DNA of 64,000 bases from Spisula solida (lineage: Eukaryota; Mollusca; Bivalvia; Venerida; Mactridae): assembly GCA_947247005.1 (NCBI GenBank), contig OX365944.1, positions 21,861,501 to 21,925,500 of the forward strand, read 5' to 3'. The notes under the pieces are model-generated. The model was not told the DNA's origin and made no database searches. It saw only the letters and a list, made by a program, of their open reading frames with translations. The position numbers and the translations under genes are program-made. Within the stretch, counting starts at the first letter, position 1. Each line of letters opens with the position of its first letter. Positions 22,765 through 35,091 of the stretch are shown here, piece by piece.

Positions 22765-23262
22765 AAGGCCCCGTCACATGTAACGAATACCACCCATCGG
22801 ACGCCGTCAACTTGCGCCTACTGGCGAAAAGGACTTCAAAACAATTCGTTCTTATACGTTTGTGTACGTTGTACATCGTTGTAGGTGATCGTATAGATGC
22901 GTCTGTGAGCGTTAGTGTCCGTTGCAGTTAACGTTAGTTTATATTACTACAAAGTGTCCGGTTACACAACCGCATGTAAAATACGTCTTATTATTACGCT
23001 AAAATGTGTGTGTTTGCGCTCCAAATCGCTTCTAATCGTTAATGTGAAGCACGAATATCGTGTGCGCGACCCAACGCATTCTAGCGAATAAGAGTAACCG
23101 TTCGTTACACTTCGTAAATCAAACGCAACAAAAAACTTCGAAATGATAATCATTTGTTATTTGCTTAATTAAAACAACATAGTTTCGGTCAGAAATCGTT
23201 ACAATTCACAAAATTACTCCATTCGCCAGGCTTTGTGCAATAGATTCGTGTGACGAGGCTTT
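22765..23262. mobile_element. inverted-repeat element, ~500 bp
   Basis: The left end AAGGCCCCGTCACATG and the reverse complement of the right end AAAGCCTCGTCACACG are inverted copies. The interior is more GC-rich than its surroundings and contains many ACG/CGT words, setting it off from the AT-rich flanks. No transposase frame and no clear target duplication. It lies immediately left of segmental copy A. Confidence 0.6.
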
Positions 23263-24074
23263 AACATAGTTGTATCTATATACTGACATAAGATGAACAT
23301 ACTATGTTCCGTCAATGCCAGGAACTACTTCCGTGAATTTTCAGATTGTATATATTACGTATCAATGCGCTCATAACGTAACATCATTCTATTACACGAA
23401 CATTGTTGTTATTACGCCTGTATATGCTTTAAGCGTGAATAAATAGTTGTTTATTTCCTACATTCGTGTTAGTGGTTTAGTTTTCACACTGACATATACG
23501 AACATCCCGAAGGCCCATACCAAATTAGCGATGCAGTCGAAGGAGAAAATTGTGCACCATAAAGCCAATGATCCAGACTCCCAGACTACTAATCACATCA
23601 AGTCGTCAACAGTTTGCACACTTTGATTACGTATTTACTTATGCAGAGATCAGACGATGTGGTTAATTAGCTGTAAAGTCAATCACCGACCACTAATTTC
23701 ATTCACATCATCGCAAGTTTAAAATGCCTAAAGATGTTCGCGTCAGATGAAGCGCATATTTGTCACATCGTTGTGAGAGCATGACGTTGTAAAATGGAAC
23801 ACAAATTCACACGACATTAATTTCGCTCACGTTTTCAATCATCATGCGAAGCACGGAGAGTTGAAGAGTCTTCGTAATTGAAATGCTAGCAAAACAATGA
23901 GAGTTGCATGCAGACACTTTATCATTGATTTGTTCTTGGTGTTCGCGTTTCATAAATGTGTGAATGTTGTCTAATACCAATAATAGTTTATTACAAACTA
24001 TCGGATTACTCAGACACAATGTGCGATCTTTAAGCAGATATTTAACCGTACATTGAATAACTGAAACAGTGTTG

Positions 24075-24262
24075 GAATTAGGTCATTCAGCTTGGACTTT
24101 CAGCTTTTTGGTTGCTGAAACTGGTTCATTTAGTATTTCGACAGCTTGGACATTGAAGGATCATAACTTGTTTGGTTGGGCATTGTGCCTTGTGTGTGTT
24201 TTATGTTCTCTGTGCTCGGCTGGTTAAGCTGAATGCTGCCTTCCCTGTCTGACTTAATATGA
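24075..24262 (+). repeat. dispersed repeat with conserved core, copy 2
   Basis: Shares with copy 3 (34695-34926) a TTCATT/TCATTCAGCT segment, TTTCGACAGCTTG, GGATC and GCATTGTGCCTTG, followed by the core TGTGCTCGGCTGG to GACTTAATAT at 24210-24260. This longer match shows that the unit is at least 180 bp. Confidence 0.65.
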
Positions 24263-24509
24263 TCTATTTGGTCTAAGGAAACATGACTGGGTCAAGTATA
24301 TATGATAGTACATCATACCGATACTTGAGCATTTGTCTCCTCCTAAAACACAGAATTGATTCAGACCAAATTGCAAGGAATCATCCTTTGTTGCTCTTCA
24401 ACAAACGAATGCAATATTCGCGAACTGGGGTCATACGCTTAATCGGGTTGCCTGATATAATATCGTCCTGAGCCGTACTCTAATATATAGTACATGGAAC
24501 ACGTTCGTC

Positions 24510-24565
24510 ATATGCTGAGCGTCAAGCAAGGGAGATAGACCAGTACCATTGTAACGAATACATTC
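24510..24565 (-). mobile_element. SINE fragment (central domain only)
   Basis: CATATGCTGAGCGTCAAGCA followed by AGGGAGATA and AGTACCATT matches the central domain of the complete minus-strand SINE at 11358-11626. The tRNA-like head and the tail are missing. Confidence 0.6.
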
Positions 24566-25687
24566 AGAACGTTGCAACCACAGTTCACCCTTAAAATACA
24601 ATACTAGTATTATTACCAGAGAAGCATGCATCGTGTCACGAACACTGACTTAACGATGGTGCTAAATATAATCGTCCGTGAAAATAATTAAATCATTTAA
24701 AAAATACAATGCAACAATTCAATGCAGTGGTAAATTAGTTTAGTTAAATACTCTTGGGAACTCTCAATTAGCATGACTCGTTGTATCATACGAGGGGGTA
24801 TCCAGAATAAACAGGACGGATGCTAATTTAATGTTTGCAAAGTTCATAAGTTCGGACTGAAACTTCGCTAAGATCAACATCAAGTATATTTTGTAAGACG
24901 TTTGAAAGCTCTTTGTGAGTGTTACTATATCAACCCGCTAACGCATGACCGGGGCAAGATGTATAAAATTGCAATCAATGTTCATACATACACGACTTTA
25001 GATATTTGTGCGACTTCGCTTGTTTATTCAGTGGTGTTGTTGGCATTTGCATGCTGCGAGTCATCGTCAGGCGCATTGACTTAATTTCAAAACAAATGAT
25101 AGAACAATTGGTCATGCTGCCGAGTGATTCAGAACAAACTCGCACACTTACCAAATTAGTTACCAACTCGGACATTCATCAACAAAAATGTATCAAATGA
25201 ATCAACACTACTACGTCTAAGACATGTATGTGAGTAGAATACGTGGTTTAAAGAAGGTGCTCAGACACTGGAAGACGCTACATGACGACGCTGAATGACT
25301 TCAATGGGTTCAACGTTGATCGAGTCGGTCGGGGTCTCTGTGAACTACAGGTATTGAACACCAAGGAAACATGTGACCTGGTAAGTGTAAGGTGCGAAAC
25401 TGCACAGATGATATTGACCTAAAAACTACACATTTTGGGAGGAATACATGTTTGCTTCGAACCTCATTGTCAATTTATTTCTAGGTATTTGAAACGTGTC
25501 GGCAAAAAGTGATGGAAATATTGTGAAGTATTAGCATTGATATTTTGCAAACGACGTAACACGATGCCATTTTATTAGGCGCCACTCAGCGTTCACCTTC
25601 TGTGTAGTTGTATGTATAGTGTCGTTGTTATTTGAGCAAATGTTCGGACTATATCTTATACATGTATATACTATAGCCTACGTAGCT

Positions 25688-26122
25688 CAGGCCCCAATTC
25701 CACGAAAAAACTTAAGTTATTGCTCAGCTGAGACTTTTATTTTAAAAACATATTTTGGTGGTTAAATGACCCAAATTTATATTTGAATACATTGTTTTAT
25801 CACAGTTAAATGCCAATGTAATAGTGCAATAAATGACTGATTAATCAGTCCGATTTTTACAGAAAATAATGCTATAAAACATCTACAGTAAAATCTTAAG
25901 TTTGTTATAACAATCTCAAGTACGAAGTGCTTTATTGTCCATTACTGTTTGATTTCCATGAGCATTTCATACAAAACTCACCTACTAAATCATTATTTAG
26001 CAATAAATACACAGTTTCTGATAGCAATCGACACCACAAGACTATAATTCTAGTCATATAATAAATTCAAAATAGCAACCTCGACTGAACAATAACTTAA
26101 GTTTTCGTGGAATTGGCACCAG
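25688..26122. mobile_element. inverted-repeat element (MITE-like), 435 bp
   Basis: The left end CAGGCCCCAATTCCACGAAA and the reverse complement of the right end CTGGTGCCAATTCCACGAAA match, and pairing continues through ACTTAAGTTATTG and TTCAG. AT-rich, no coding. Flanking bases show no matching 8-bp duplication, so the superfamily is open. Confidence 0.75.
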
Positions 26123-26124
26123 TG

Positions 26125-26262
26125 GTTTAATATAAGCGCACTTGTCGTCTAATCTGACGACCCGTAATCAAATACGGGTGGAGGCACTCATATGCCTGCC
26201 ATATTTCAGCAGAAAGCTGACTGGCAAATAAAGGCTATCATCGGCATTTTAGAAAAAAATAT
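26125..26262 (+). mobile_element. tRNA-derived SINE head (Arg-like), degenerate
   Basis: The sequence TATAAGCGCACTTGTCGTC, then TAATCTGACGACCCG, then ATACGGGTGGAGGCAC follows a tRNA layout: degenerate A-box, an anticodon-arm region with TCTAATC, and a T-arm whose stem ACCCGTA/TACGGGT still pairs although the TTCGA loop is lost. It ends in AAATAAAGGC. A functional tRNA is excluded by the broken T-loop. It begins just after the 435-bp MITE. Confidence 0.45.
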
Positions 26263-27650
26263 GTATATATTGTGATTTGTTGATATTAATGCTTTGCAAC
26301 ACATAGTTTCGGGGTAATCGACAGAGTCTCATTAATTCTTGATGCATTGTACCTCGTCGTATATAAGCATATATGCATTATGCATGTTTCTAAAACAATT
26401 CCGACTTGTCAGAAATTGTAATAAAAAAACTAATACATCAAAACGCGTAATGCGTGTTATCACAATGCATGTGTAGTTACGACCATTTAGAGTAACTAAC
26501 CTGAGACATTAAAAAGAATGTTATTGCAGTAGGGGGTGGCATTGTTAAGCGGTGAAACATGAAACAAAGTTAACGGATTGATTAATTTCTTTTCCGTCCC
26601 AAGAGTGTTATTATCCAGCTCTGAAATTAATCTTTATGAGATAAACGTGTAAACAGATCGATGGGCTCTCATTAGTAAGAAAGCTTGAAAAAAAACTGAA
26701 ATTCCGCTAAATCTTAATACTGAGATAGTTCACTATGAACTTATTACCAGACAGCCGAGCTTGTTCTCCAAAATGCAGAAGACACAACGACAAAAGCGAA
26801 GTGTGGCATGTCCGTAAGACGTCAGAAACATCACCTCTGCCAGAAACTATAAGAAACTATATGGGCACGCTGAAAACCTCAGGCAAACAACATAATCATT
26901 ACATCACGAAGGCTGGCCTAACAGTATTGGGTTAATTAGAAGATACTTGTGCCGATTGTTGCACTACTAACAATAAAGCAAAACTTTCTAAATGTTCAAG
27001 ATGAGTTTATTTACATATGCATCCAACAATGACAAACGTTCTTCGTCTAAACCTAAGTATGCATTGCAACCACTCTTCTCTCCGGCCGGCTTACGACTCT
27101 ACTTAAATAAATGATACTGGTACATGTATTTACCTAGGTAACCAGAACGAGGCTTAATCGAGCTTGTGGAAACTAGTACCAAATTAGGCATCATCGGCGT
27201 GTAATCTAGATGACGCTTCACTACGCTAAATATAACCTAGCCCAATTTGGCGGTGTGTCATCCACATGAACGGAAGAGTTACTCACCGTCATAATATCCA
27301 ACTCCGGAACCTTATATTGTTACATGCGACCCTTATCAGAAGAAATATTAAATTTAATTTTCAAATTTAAGATTTCTAAAATGAGTTCAAAATTAATCAG
27401 AATAGAAGTTCCAACGGTAGGATCCAATACATGTACATTAAGAACAACTAAATGAAATTCCTAACAGTTCACGTGTTTTTTCTGTTCAGCAACCTATAAA
27501 GATTTAACATTTGCCATTGAATAAGAAAATTAACGTTCAATCTACGGCACGGAATAATTTCTTCTTAGGTATACCTTTAAGTATAGACCAAATTTTAACG
27601 TACGTGCGGATTCCTTCTAATCACTATACTTGTCTTTTCACTGGTTTCTA

Positions 27651-27964
27651 CTATATGTCTAAAATGGTGATGACATCCTCGCCGATGTCGTCATAGTTGA
27701 AGGCTTGTTCTGTCTTTAGGTTCATATTGTGTTGATTTTGTGGTGTGTCTAAGGTGACAGTTTTGATGAGTTTTTGAACATCGGTATCGTCACATGTTTC
27801 ATAGAATAAATCGGCTAAACCACCTATATGAGTTTGGAGAGCTTTTGATGACACGGCACTATGGTTCATTTTCTGTGCAATCGTTACATCGGACATAGTT
27901 GTTGTCAAGCTCAAGGCCACAGCCATGGTGAATTCTTCGGGCTTCGGAATAATTATATCTTTTC
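27651..27964 (-). CDS. candidate terminal coding exon, unknown product
   Basis: On the minus strand a frame from 27964 to a TAG stop at 27651-27653 encodes about 104 residues. The composition looks coding: few rare residues, even use of D/E/K/T/S, no low complexity. A plausible splice acceptor (TTTGCTACAG) ends at 27965, with codon phase 1. Residues shortly after the acceptor include IIPKPEEFT, and the C-terminus is acidic (YDDIGEDVITILDI). Alternatively, translation could start at the ATG at 27924-27926, which has a CACCATGG context, giving 91 residues. No domain, signal peptide or membrane segment is visible, and I do not recognise the family. No polyadenylation signal was found close downstream. 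Confidence 0.45.
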
Positions 27965-28256
27965 CTGTAGCAAATACAACACTGTTTTGTAAGTAGAACT
28001 CAAAAATTGTGATGAACATTTGTATTCACATTAATATTGAAAATTCACAAAATATTCTTTTTAATGTGTTGATTAATTTTTAACAGGTTCAAATAATCCA
28101 ACTTCCAAAGTACACACTTTTCAGACGACTGTTTTTTTTAAATGAAATTCTGGAAGAGATGTTGTAAAGGTTTTACTTCTGCGTTAATTGTTAGAACTGT
28201 CAGATGATAAGCTTCACCCAGTAGAAGTTTCATCGTAATTGTTTCCATTTTCTCTC

Positions 28257-29392
28257 TTTTTATGCCCCCCTATCTATAGATGGGGAGGCATATAGTAATT
28301 CACCTGTCCGTTCGTTCGTTCGTCCGTTCGTCCGTCCTGGTTAACCCAAATTGACAGTTTCTTCTAGCATTATTATGGCTTGCTACAAAGCTTCCATACT
28401 TGCATGGATGTTGTATATGAACACTCTCCACACGCCTGTATCACCTGACCTCATTTTGACCTTCACCTTGACCTAATTTTGGATTTAGACTTACTGAACG
28501 GTCAAATTCTTGGTTAACCCAAATTGACCGTTTCTTCTAGCATTTATATGGCTTGCTACAAAGCTTTCATACTTGCATGGATGTTGTATATAAACACTCT
28601 ATACACGCCTGTATCACCTGACCCAATTTTGACCTTCACCTTGACCTAATTTTGGACTTCGACTTATTGAAGGGTCAAATTACTGGTTAACCCAAATTGA
28701 CCATTTCTTCTAGCATTTTTATGGCTTGCTACAAAGCTTCCATACTTGCATGGATGTTGTATATGAACACTCTTCACACACCTGTATCATTTGACACCAT
28801 TTCGACCTTCACCTTGACCTAATTTGGACTTAGACTTATTGGAGGGCCAAATTCTAGGTTAACCAAAATTGACCGTTTCTTCTAGCATTAATATGGCTTG
28901 CTACAAAGCTTTCATACTTGCATGGATGTTGTATATGAACACTCTCTACACGCCTGTATCACCTGACCCAATTTCGACCTTCACCTTGACCTAATTTGGA
29001 CTTAGACTTATTGGAGGGCCAAATTTTAGGTTAACCCAAATTGACCGTTTCTTCTAGCATTAATATGGCTTGCTACAAAGCTTTCATACTTGCATGGCTG
29101 TTGTATTTGAACATTCTCTACACACCTGTACCACCTAACTTCATTTTGATCGTCACATTGACCTAATTTTGGACTTAGACTTCTTAGGCGTCTAATTCTT
29201 GGTTAAACCAAATTGACAGTTTCGTTTTACATCATGTCCTTCATGGCGTTGCCTTAAAACTTGGCATACTGGTTAACCATTATAAGCCCCTTACATTATC
29301 AAAGCCATGTAACACTATCCAACATTATTACAGAATTATGGCCCCTGATTGACTTAGCTTTTTATGGGCAAGGCTTCCATGGGGGCATAAGC
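28257..29392 (+). mobile_element. TTATGC element 2, with 172-bp tandem array
   Basis: Starts TTTTATGCCCCCC (28257) and ends GGGGGCATAAGC (29381-29392), an inverted pair. The 5' end folds on itself (ATGCCCCCC...GGGGAGGCAT, 28262-28290) and is followed by a GTCCGTTCGTTCGTTCG-type leader (28307-28337). The body is the 172-bp array. No protein frame. Same architecture as elements 1 and 3. It lies inside copy A and is absent at the matching places of B and C. Confidence 0.7.
28339..29215 (+). repeat. ~172-bp tandem repeats, 5 copies
   Basis: GGTTAACCCAAATTGAC starts at 28339, 28512, 28685, 28857, 29029 and 29201, spacings 172-173 bp. Each unit carries TTCTAGCATT, ATGGCTTGCTACAAAGCTT, ACTTGCATGGATGTTG and CACCTTGACCTAATTT. 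Units are highly alike; the last is more diverged. Confidence 0.88.
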
Positions 29393-29721
29393 GTTTATTG
29401 CACGCAGTCTTGTTTCTATAAGTCACTAATTAGCCGCACAGGTTAATTGTTTTTCTTGATATTTCTCGTTTATTGTGGCATATTTCAACGGTCTCGCCTT
29501 TATCAAATCTGGTTAACATATAGCGGCAGCCGGTCGATATTATTTACAGTGTTCTTGGCAGCTACAGCCTAATATGGCCAAACTTATGAATGGTTGTTTC
29601 CTAGCAAGTAAAATGCAAAAAAATCTAATAATATAGTCATGGTCAACGTTGACCGTTCATACCAATATTACATTTTAGCTGGTATTTTCAAGCTGACTCA
29701 ATGATGGATGGATCAATCTCA

Positions 29722-29885
29722 TAGAGGATATTTGTTTGTTTTGATTGAATATGGTTTATATCTAATCGTGTAGTGATAAAATTCAATATTTTCAAGAGCG
29801 CGTAGCGCGAGTGAAAATATTAAAATTTTATCACTACAAGATGAGATATTAACCATATTCAATTAAAACAAACAAATATTCTATT
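29722..29885. repeat. long near-perfect palindrome, ~160 bp
   Basis: Arms 29722-29795 and 29804-29885 pair along almost their whole length (TTTGTTTGTTTTGATTGAAT with its reversed partner, TGTAGTGATAAAATT on both). The centre is AGCGCGTAGCGCGA, the only GC-rich run in the neighbourhood. The spacer is a few bases, so it would extrude as a cruciform or transcribe a long hairpin. Confidence 0.8.
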
Positions 29886-30299
29886 TATTTAATGCTTATA
29901 TGGTGTCAAAACTAGTACTATTTATGCCAAATTACCACTGTGGTTAGGCTACGTATGAATATGTTATTCCATTCATATTTTTCACTTCAAAATCCGCCAT
30001 CTTGGATTATGGTGAATAGGTGAAAACGGCTTTTTTGAGAATTTTGCATCAAATCATACACCAACTTGTAGGAAATGGTCTAACTAAGAATAAAAAACCC
30101 CACATGACATGTTTCCGTTCAGTAATAAAAAAGTTACAGACATTTTAGTGTTGAGATTTTGGTAAAGTAAAGTAGTCCCTATGAGGGGGCGGAGCTTATA
30201 TCAGTCACATTGTAGATGATAACCAGTGACTGATATAGGTTTTATTTCACTGATAGAACTCCATATCTCACCAGTTAGCATTAAATAAATAAAATTATC
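29881..30299. mobile_element. inverted-repeat element beside the palindrome, ~420 bp
   Basis: CTATTTATTTAATGCT at 29881-29896 recurs inverted at 30279-30296 (AGCATTAAATAAATAAA), with further pairing to TGGTG/CACCA inward. A second hairpin lies inside: TATATCAGTCAC (30197-30208) with GTGACTGATATA (30226-30237). The palindrome and this element may be one composite unit of about 580 bp. Confidence 0.6.
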
Positions 30300-31015
30300 A
30301 CTTATATGACGTTCACATTGTGCATAGGATGCTGTACCTCTGCCAGCGTCTGTTTGCTGCTCAGCAGTAGCTGTCGCTTTCGTCGTTTCTACATCAGGCG
30401 GCGAAGAGCTCGGCCATAAAGGGAGGTAATTTTAAAAGATAACTACACTGAGGTAAAGTACGGGGAGACTTTTTACAGTCGCCACAAGGCACTTAACACC
30501 TTAAGTTCGTGAAAAATATTGATACAATTTCAGTAATTTCTAACAATAATTGTTGTACGTTGCAGATACATACAGGAATGCATTGGTCTAAAATATTTTG
30601 AAAAACCATCAAAGATATCAATCATTAATTTCTTGATGTTTTTAGTTTGGATAACTGATGCATATGTTTACAATAATGAAACCAGTCTACGTAATTCATG
30701 ATCAACCCTTCTATGATAATGTACTAATGATTGCCCAGACACAGTTATGTGAATAGTTCAAATTGGTAAGATTATGCGTAATCAGAAATTCCGCCCACCA
30801 GTTTGATCTTAAATCTTACTTAATAATTGAAATCACAGACAGCTCATGAAACAGGCACTATATTTAATGCATAGTTCTGAATGGTATGAAGACAATGTTA
30901 CGTACCAGTCATTGGTAACAGTTTAGACTATTGAGATAAATGAGGAATTGATCGTATATGTACCAGACAATCACCGATATTTACCATCATAAAAAATTAA
31001 GTATCATTGTGTATA

Positions 31016-31975
31016 CGAGTGATCTTCAGAAATAACGTAGACTTTTACTCTGGAGTTTGCATTTGTTGTAGTACGAAAATGATAAAACGCCATTATTATT
31101 CGGAATCTTTCTGTAATCAGAACTACAAACTAGGTATATCGGTAACAAGTCTGTTGTAAATTATAGCTTCTCGAACCAGTTACTACCACGCACCCGGGGC
31201 AACACAAATGACGTCAGTGACGTTACAATGTCGCTGTCGATGAAATAACCTCAACGATCACCTCACTAAGTCTCGAATGTAACAATTGACACCCAATGCA
31301 CTTCTCAAAAACACCTTTACACTTATTGTAATCGTAATGTGCGATAATGTTGGAGGTAGCGTGCTGAATATCGTATATTGTATATTGTCTTCTATTTCTT
31401 TCTAGACCGCGCATTACGTTTTTGTGCCTGAAACACGCAACGTAAACGTCAACACTGTGGCTAAATGTGTGCTAATACGACCTCCATCTCTTTCATACCA
31501 TTTTAATATCATTTTAATACCAAAGTATGAATGCCAGAACTCGTCCTATGCATATTATTGATCATATTGGAAGTTTTATTGGGATTGTCCCCTAACTACC
31601 TTATTAGTTATCATGTGCGCGAATTTTGTGTTAATAAGTAACATCATGACGTACGATATGGATTGGAGAACACGTGTTTTAGAGGTAACCAAAATGTCTG
31701 TGTACAGTGTTACATGTTATATTGGCGAAAAGTTTAACCTGAAATGATACTATAGCAGTGAAAGTAATGACACAACATGGAAAAAATGGGTTGCCCCGGG
31801 TACGCGTAACCATGGCGGGTTTACCTATAATATCCATAAAAAGGTTTTGGAAAATATGCCATCAGGTGGCCAGATAATTCCGATTTCAACAAACATGTTC
31901 ATATACAATGTATAATCTGTCTACACCATTGACCGTTTTACAGCAAAAGTCTACGTTATTTCTGAACGTCCCTCG
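31016..31975. mobile_element. mariner-type non-autonomous element, 960 bp
   Basis: Ends are inverted: TACGAGTGATCTTCAGAAAT (left) and, reversed from the right, TACGAGGGACGTTCAGAAAT, both continuing AACGTAGACTTTT. TA lies at both borders, and 'TACGAGGG' termini are typical of mariner elements. A second inverted pair is nested inside: CACCCGGGGCAAC (31192-31204) and GTTGCCCCGGGTA (31790-31802). No transposase frame; the 63-codon minus frame at 31223-31414 is not recognisable. Confidence 0.75.
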
Positions 31976-33170
31976 TATATCCCGTCTTTTTTAAAGTAGG
32001 AACACAATGTCTTATAACTGTAATGTTAAGCCTTGCTGCCTCTTCATGTTAAGCACTTTCTGTCTTTTGTTAGATTGTTTATGCTTGTTTACAACAATCA
32101 GAAACGGTAGCACGCCCTATCTGATTTTAAAAATAAATTAATGAAATCACAACCTATTTTCTCATGGTCAATAAATTAAGTTTCGTGAACTTCATTCCAA
32201 CCAACGGCGACTTCCGATCGATACAAACTGGTATAATTTTTAAGGCAAACATTATTTAGTATATATTAAGTCACAATGAGAAGGCATTAAACTATTATCC
32301 AATGATTCAGAAGGATCGCTGACGTCTTTCGCAGAAAAAAGAATCAATGTGTCATGAAATAATCAAGATAATTGTTTGCAGCCTTGTAAAAATATGTGGT
32401 CGAAAATGAATCAGCCCCTCTGGAAATTCAGCTTAACAGAAGCTGTTTGTTAACTTTGTATTTAGCGATTTTACGACTTTGTCAACCTTTTCTGCTTCTT
32501 TTACTTAATATTTCGATCATAACTTGCTCAACTTATCTCAAGTCATTTGCGTGACCGATCTTAAAACAGCCAAAATAGAATACAAAAATGGACAAGGAAT
32601 GTATCACTCAACTGAAACAGCCGAGCACCGAACACAGAAACAACGCAAACTACAATCACACGACACATTGTCCAACACACAACTGCACGAGAAAATGATA
32701 CTAACACGCTGAAAAACAAAGACTTGAATCAAATCGATCGAGGCCTATCGTTCTACCTACTTAAATATGCCAGGTTGAAACATTTCGAGTAAGTATATGT
32801 GATCGTTTAATCGCTCACGCCAAATGCAAGAATACCAATTCACAAGAACATGGCGCCCTCCTCTTAAACAGTATGTTGCATAGAAAAAACCTATGCGTGT
32901 ATACAAATAATGTTATGAGTACATAGCCTACCACACAACAATACTGCTGGTGATATTTAATGCTCCTCAGGGATTCTACATCACGATCATTATCTCTGTA
33001 TTCAGGAATACATATACCATGCTTCGTCAGCAACTTTCACAATGTGACAACAGATACTGGTCGTGCAATTCATCAATTCCTTCTGCTACCAATGAACGAC
33101 GCTTTGACATGTTATATTCTAAAACATTGATGATTATGACATTTATGTATTCCCACGATAACGTATAATA

Positions 33171-33392
33171 TACTCAGTACAATTCAAACGCACACTGTGT
33201 GTTATTGTCAGTGTTTGTAAAGTATTATTTTATTATATTCTTGTAAAAATTTATGAAAATTAATGTAAAGTTCTAATGAAATAAGTATACCTGCTGCACA
33301 AATGTAAAATCGTGTTAAGTCCATTTGAATTACATTAATGCTAGTCAACAAACCGAAAGAAAATCAAAGTGTGCGTTTTAATGTACTGAGTA
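33171..33392. mobile_element. MITE with TA flanks, 222 bp
   Basis: Left end TACTCAGTACAATTCAAACG and reversed right end TACTCAGTACATTAAAACGC are inverted copies, both running into CGCACACT. TA occurs at 33169-33170 and 33393-33394. It is small and non-coding, and consistent with a Tc1/mariner MITE. Confidence 0.75.
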
Positions 33393-33859
33393 TACCTTTG
33401 CAACAAGCAAACATGGCGCATTTTGTTGCACATGACTAGATGTGCAGGCGCCAAATGTAGATGCTATATCTCATAAAACAAGCAAATATAAGTTTTTGGG
33501 AAAATGTGTAATAATTCTGCATTCATGGTATCAGTGCCCAAAGTTCATAATTATAATATCTTACTGTAGTACCAAACTCATTTGGTGTTCCCAACAGAAT
33601 GGTTCAAAACCTTACAAAAGTCTGAATCTCAGACAAATGTTCATACAATCTTTTTACAGTGGGTGTATTCAATAGCATTTCATTGTTAAGTTTGCGTTTG
33701 TAATCATATTCGTTTAGAATAAGTTCAACATACTGAAACAATCTACAAGCTTCAGACTGACCCTAATGGATTGTGTCAACATAAACTGATTTGAGATGTA
33801 GAATTGAATTAGAGCATCTAGATACACTATCGCTTAAATCAATATAAGATATCAGTATA

Positions 33860-35091
33860 CGAGGGTCATTCAATGAATTCGTTGACTGGGTTTATCATTT
33901 TAATACCCAATGATACAAAGAAATAAAAACAACATCACAATAAACTATAGCCTTTCGGTCACAAGTGCAGAAAATATTGCATGAAGCAACAGTTTACAAA
34001 AAAATATGGCTAAAATAAAAATACCACCTAACGGCGACCATCACAAATTAAGCGTTTTTTATATTCTGATGTCAGCGACGTTAATGACATTTTGCTGCTA
34101 ATCAACCCGGAATGAAATTGTGACATTAAATTGAAATATACATAAACATTCAAACGCTATACGATTAAATACATCTACAACAATATACTATGTAGAATAA
34201 TTCAAGTATGAAAGCTAGGCATAATAACTGTTTATTAAAATGAAAACACCTCGATTGCTCACATTGTGTGTAACGCTACTACGTTTGTCTATCGTGCCCA
34301 TCCCTGTATCGTTTTCAATACTGTGCTGTTCTACAGAAATTTGTTTTTGCCACTTAAACATAAGGTTACTTGGTCTGTATGTTCTCCTTTCGCTCTCTGT
34401 AGCAACTCTTGTGTGACTTCGGTGTTTTCCAAAGACCCGTGCACTGTTTAATAGTCGCACGAATTTTCTTGCGTAAAGTCATAGACTTTTCGACGTGAAT
34501 GAAACTTGACGGGACTCGCCTTGATCAATCAGTTTTAATTCAAGCTCAAATGCTCAAATGCTCAAATGACTTGAAAAGTTCATTAAAATGTCATGATAAT
34601 ATATTTCAATAATGTGGCAGAAATATGGGAATGTAAATTAACTAATTTGGAATTTATAACTAGTTGAACTAATGAAAAATCTACGTTACGTCGGTCGGAG
34701 GTGGTCGTGTGGAAACTGGGTCATTCAGCTAATAATAATGTTTTATACTTTTCGACAGCTTGCGCTAGGGCGGATCTTTGCTTGTTTAGTTTGACATTGT
34801 GCCTTGTATGTGTTTTATGTTCCTGTGCTCGGTTGGTTCAGTTGGGCATTGTGCTATGTGTGTTTTTAATGCTTTCTGTGCTCGGCTGGTTAAGTTGAGT
34901 GCTGCCTTCCCTGTCTGACTTAATATAATATTTTTACTATGGTTATACTACAGCTGGTGAAATGCTACTTGTTTGCACATTTGTATTGACTGTAGACAAT
35001 AACTTAAAGTTTGCAATGATATAAAATTGTTATCAAACGCAATTATAAGCAAATGAGAACGATGGTCTACGAATATATTGAATGACCCTCG
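33860..35091. mobile_element. mariner-type element remnant, ~1.23 kb
   Basis: The left end CGAGGGTCATTCAATGAATT and the reversed right end CGAGGGTCATTCAATATATT are inverted copies of the classic mariner terminus. The length fits a mariner, but I could not find a transposase frame on either strand. The right half is occupied by copy 3 of the dispersed repeat. It may be a non-autonomous derivative that captured or was invaded by that repeat. It interrupts the copy-A block that corresponds to B 45070-45300. Confidence 0.65.
34695..34926 (+). repeat. dispersed repeat with conserved core, copy 3
   Basis: Contains CTGGGTCATTCAGCT, TTTCGACAGCTTGCG, GACATTGTGCCTTGTATGTG and the core CTGTGCTCGGCTGGTTAAG at 34876 onward. 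A partial second core (CTGTGCTCGGTTGGTTCAG at about 34826) lies 50 bp upstream, so this copy carries an internal duplication. It lies inside the mariner-type element 33860-35091. Confidence 0.65.
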
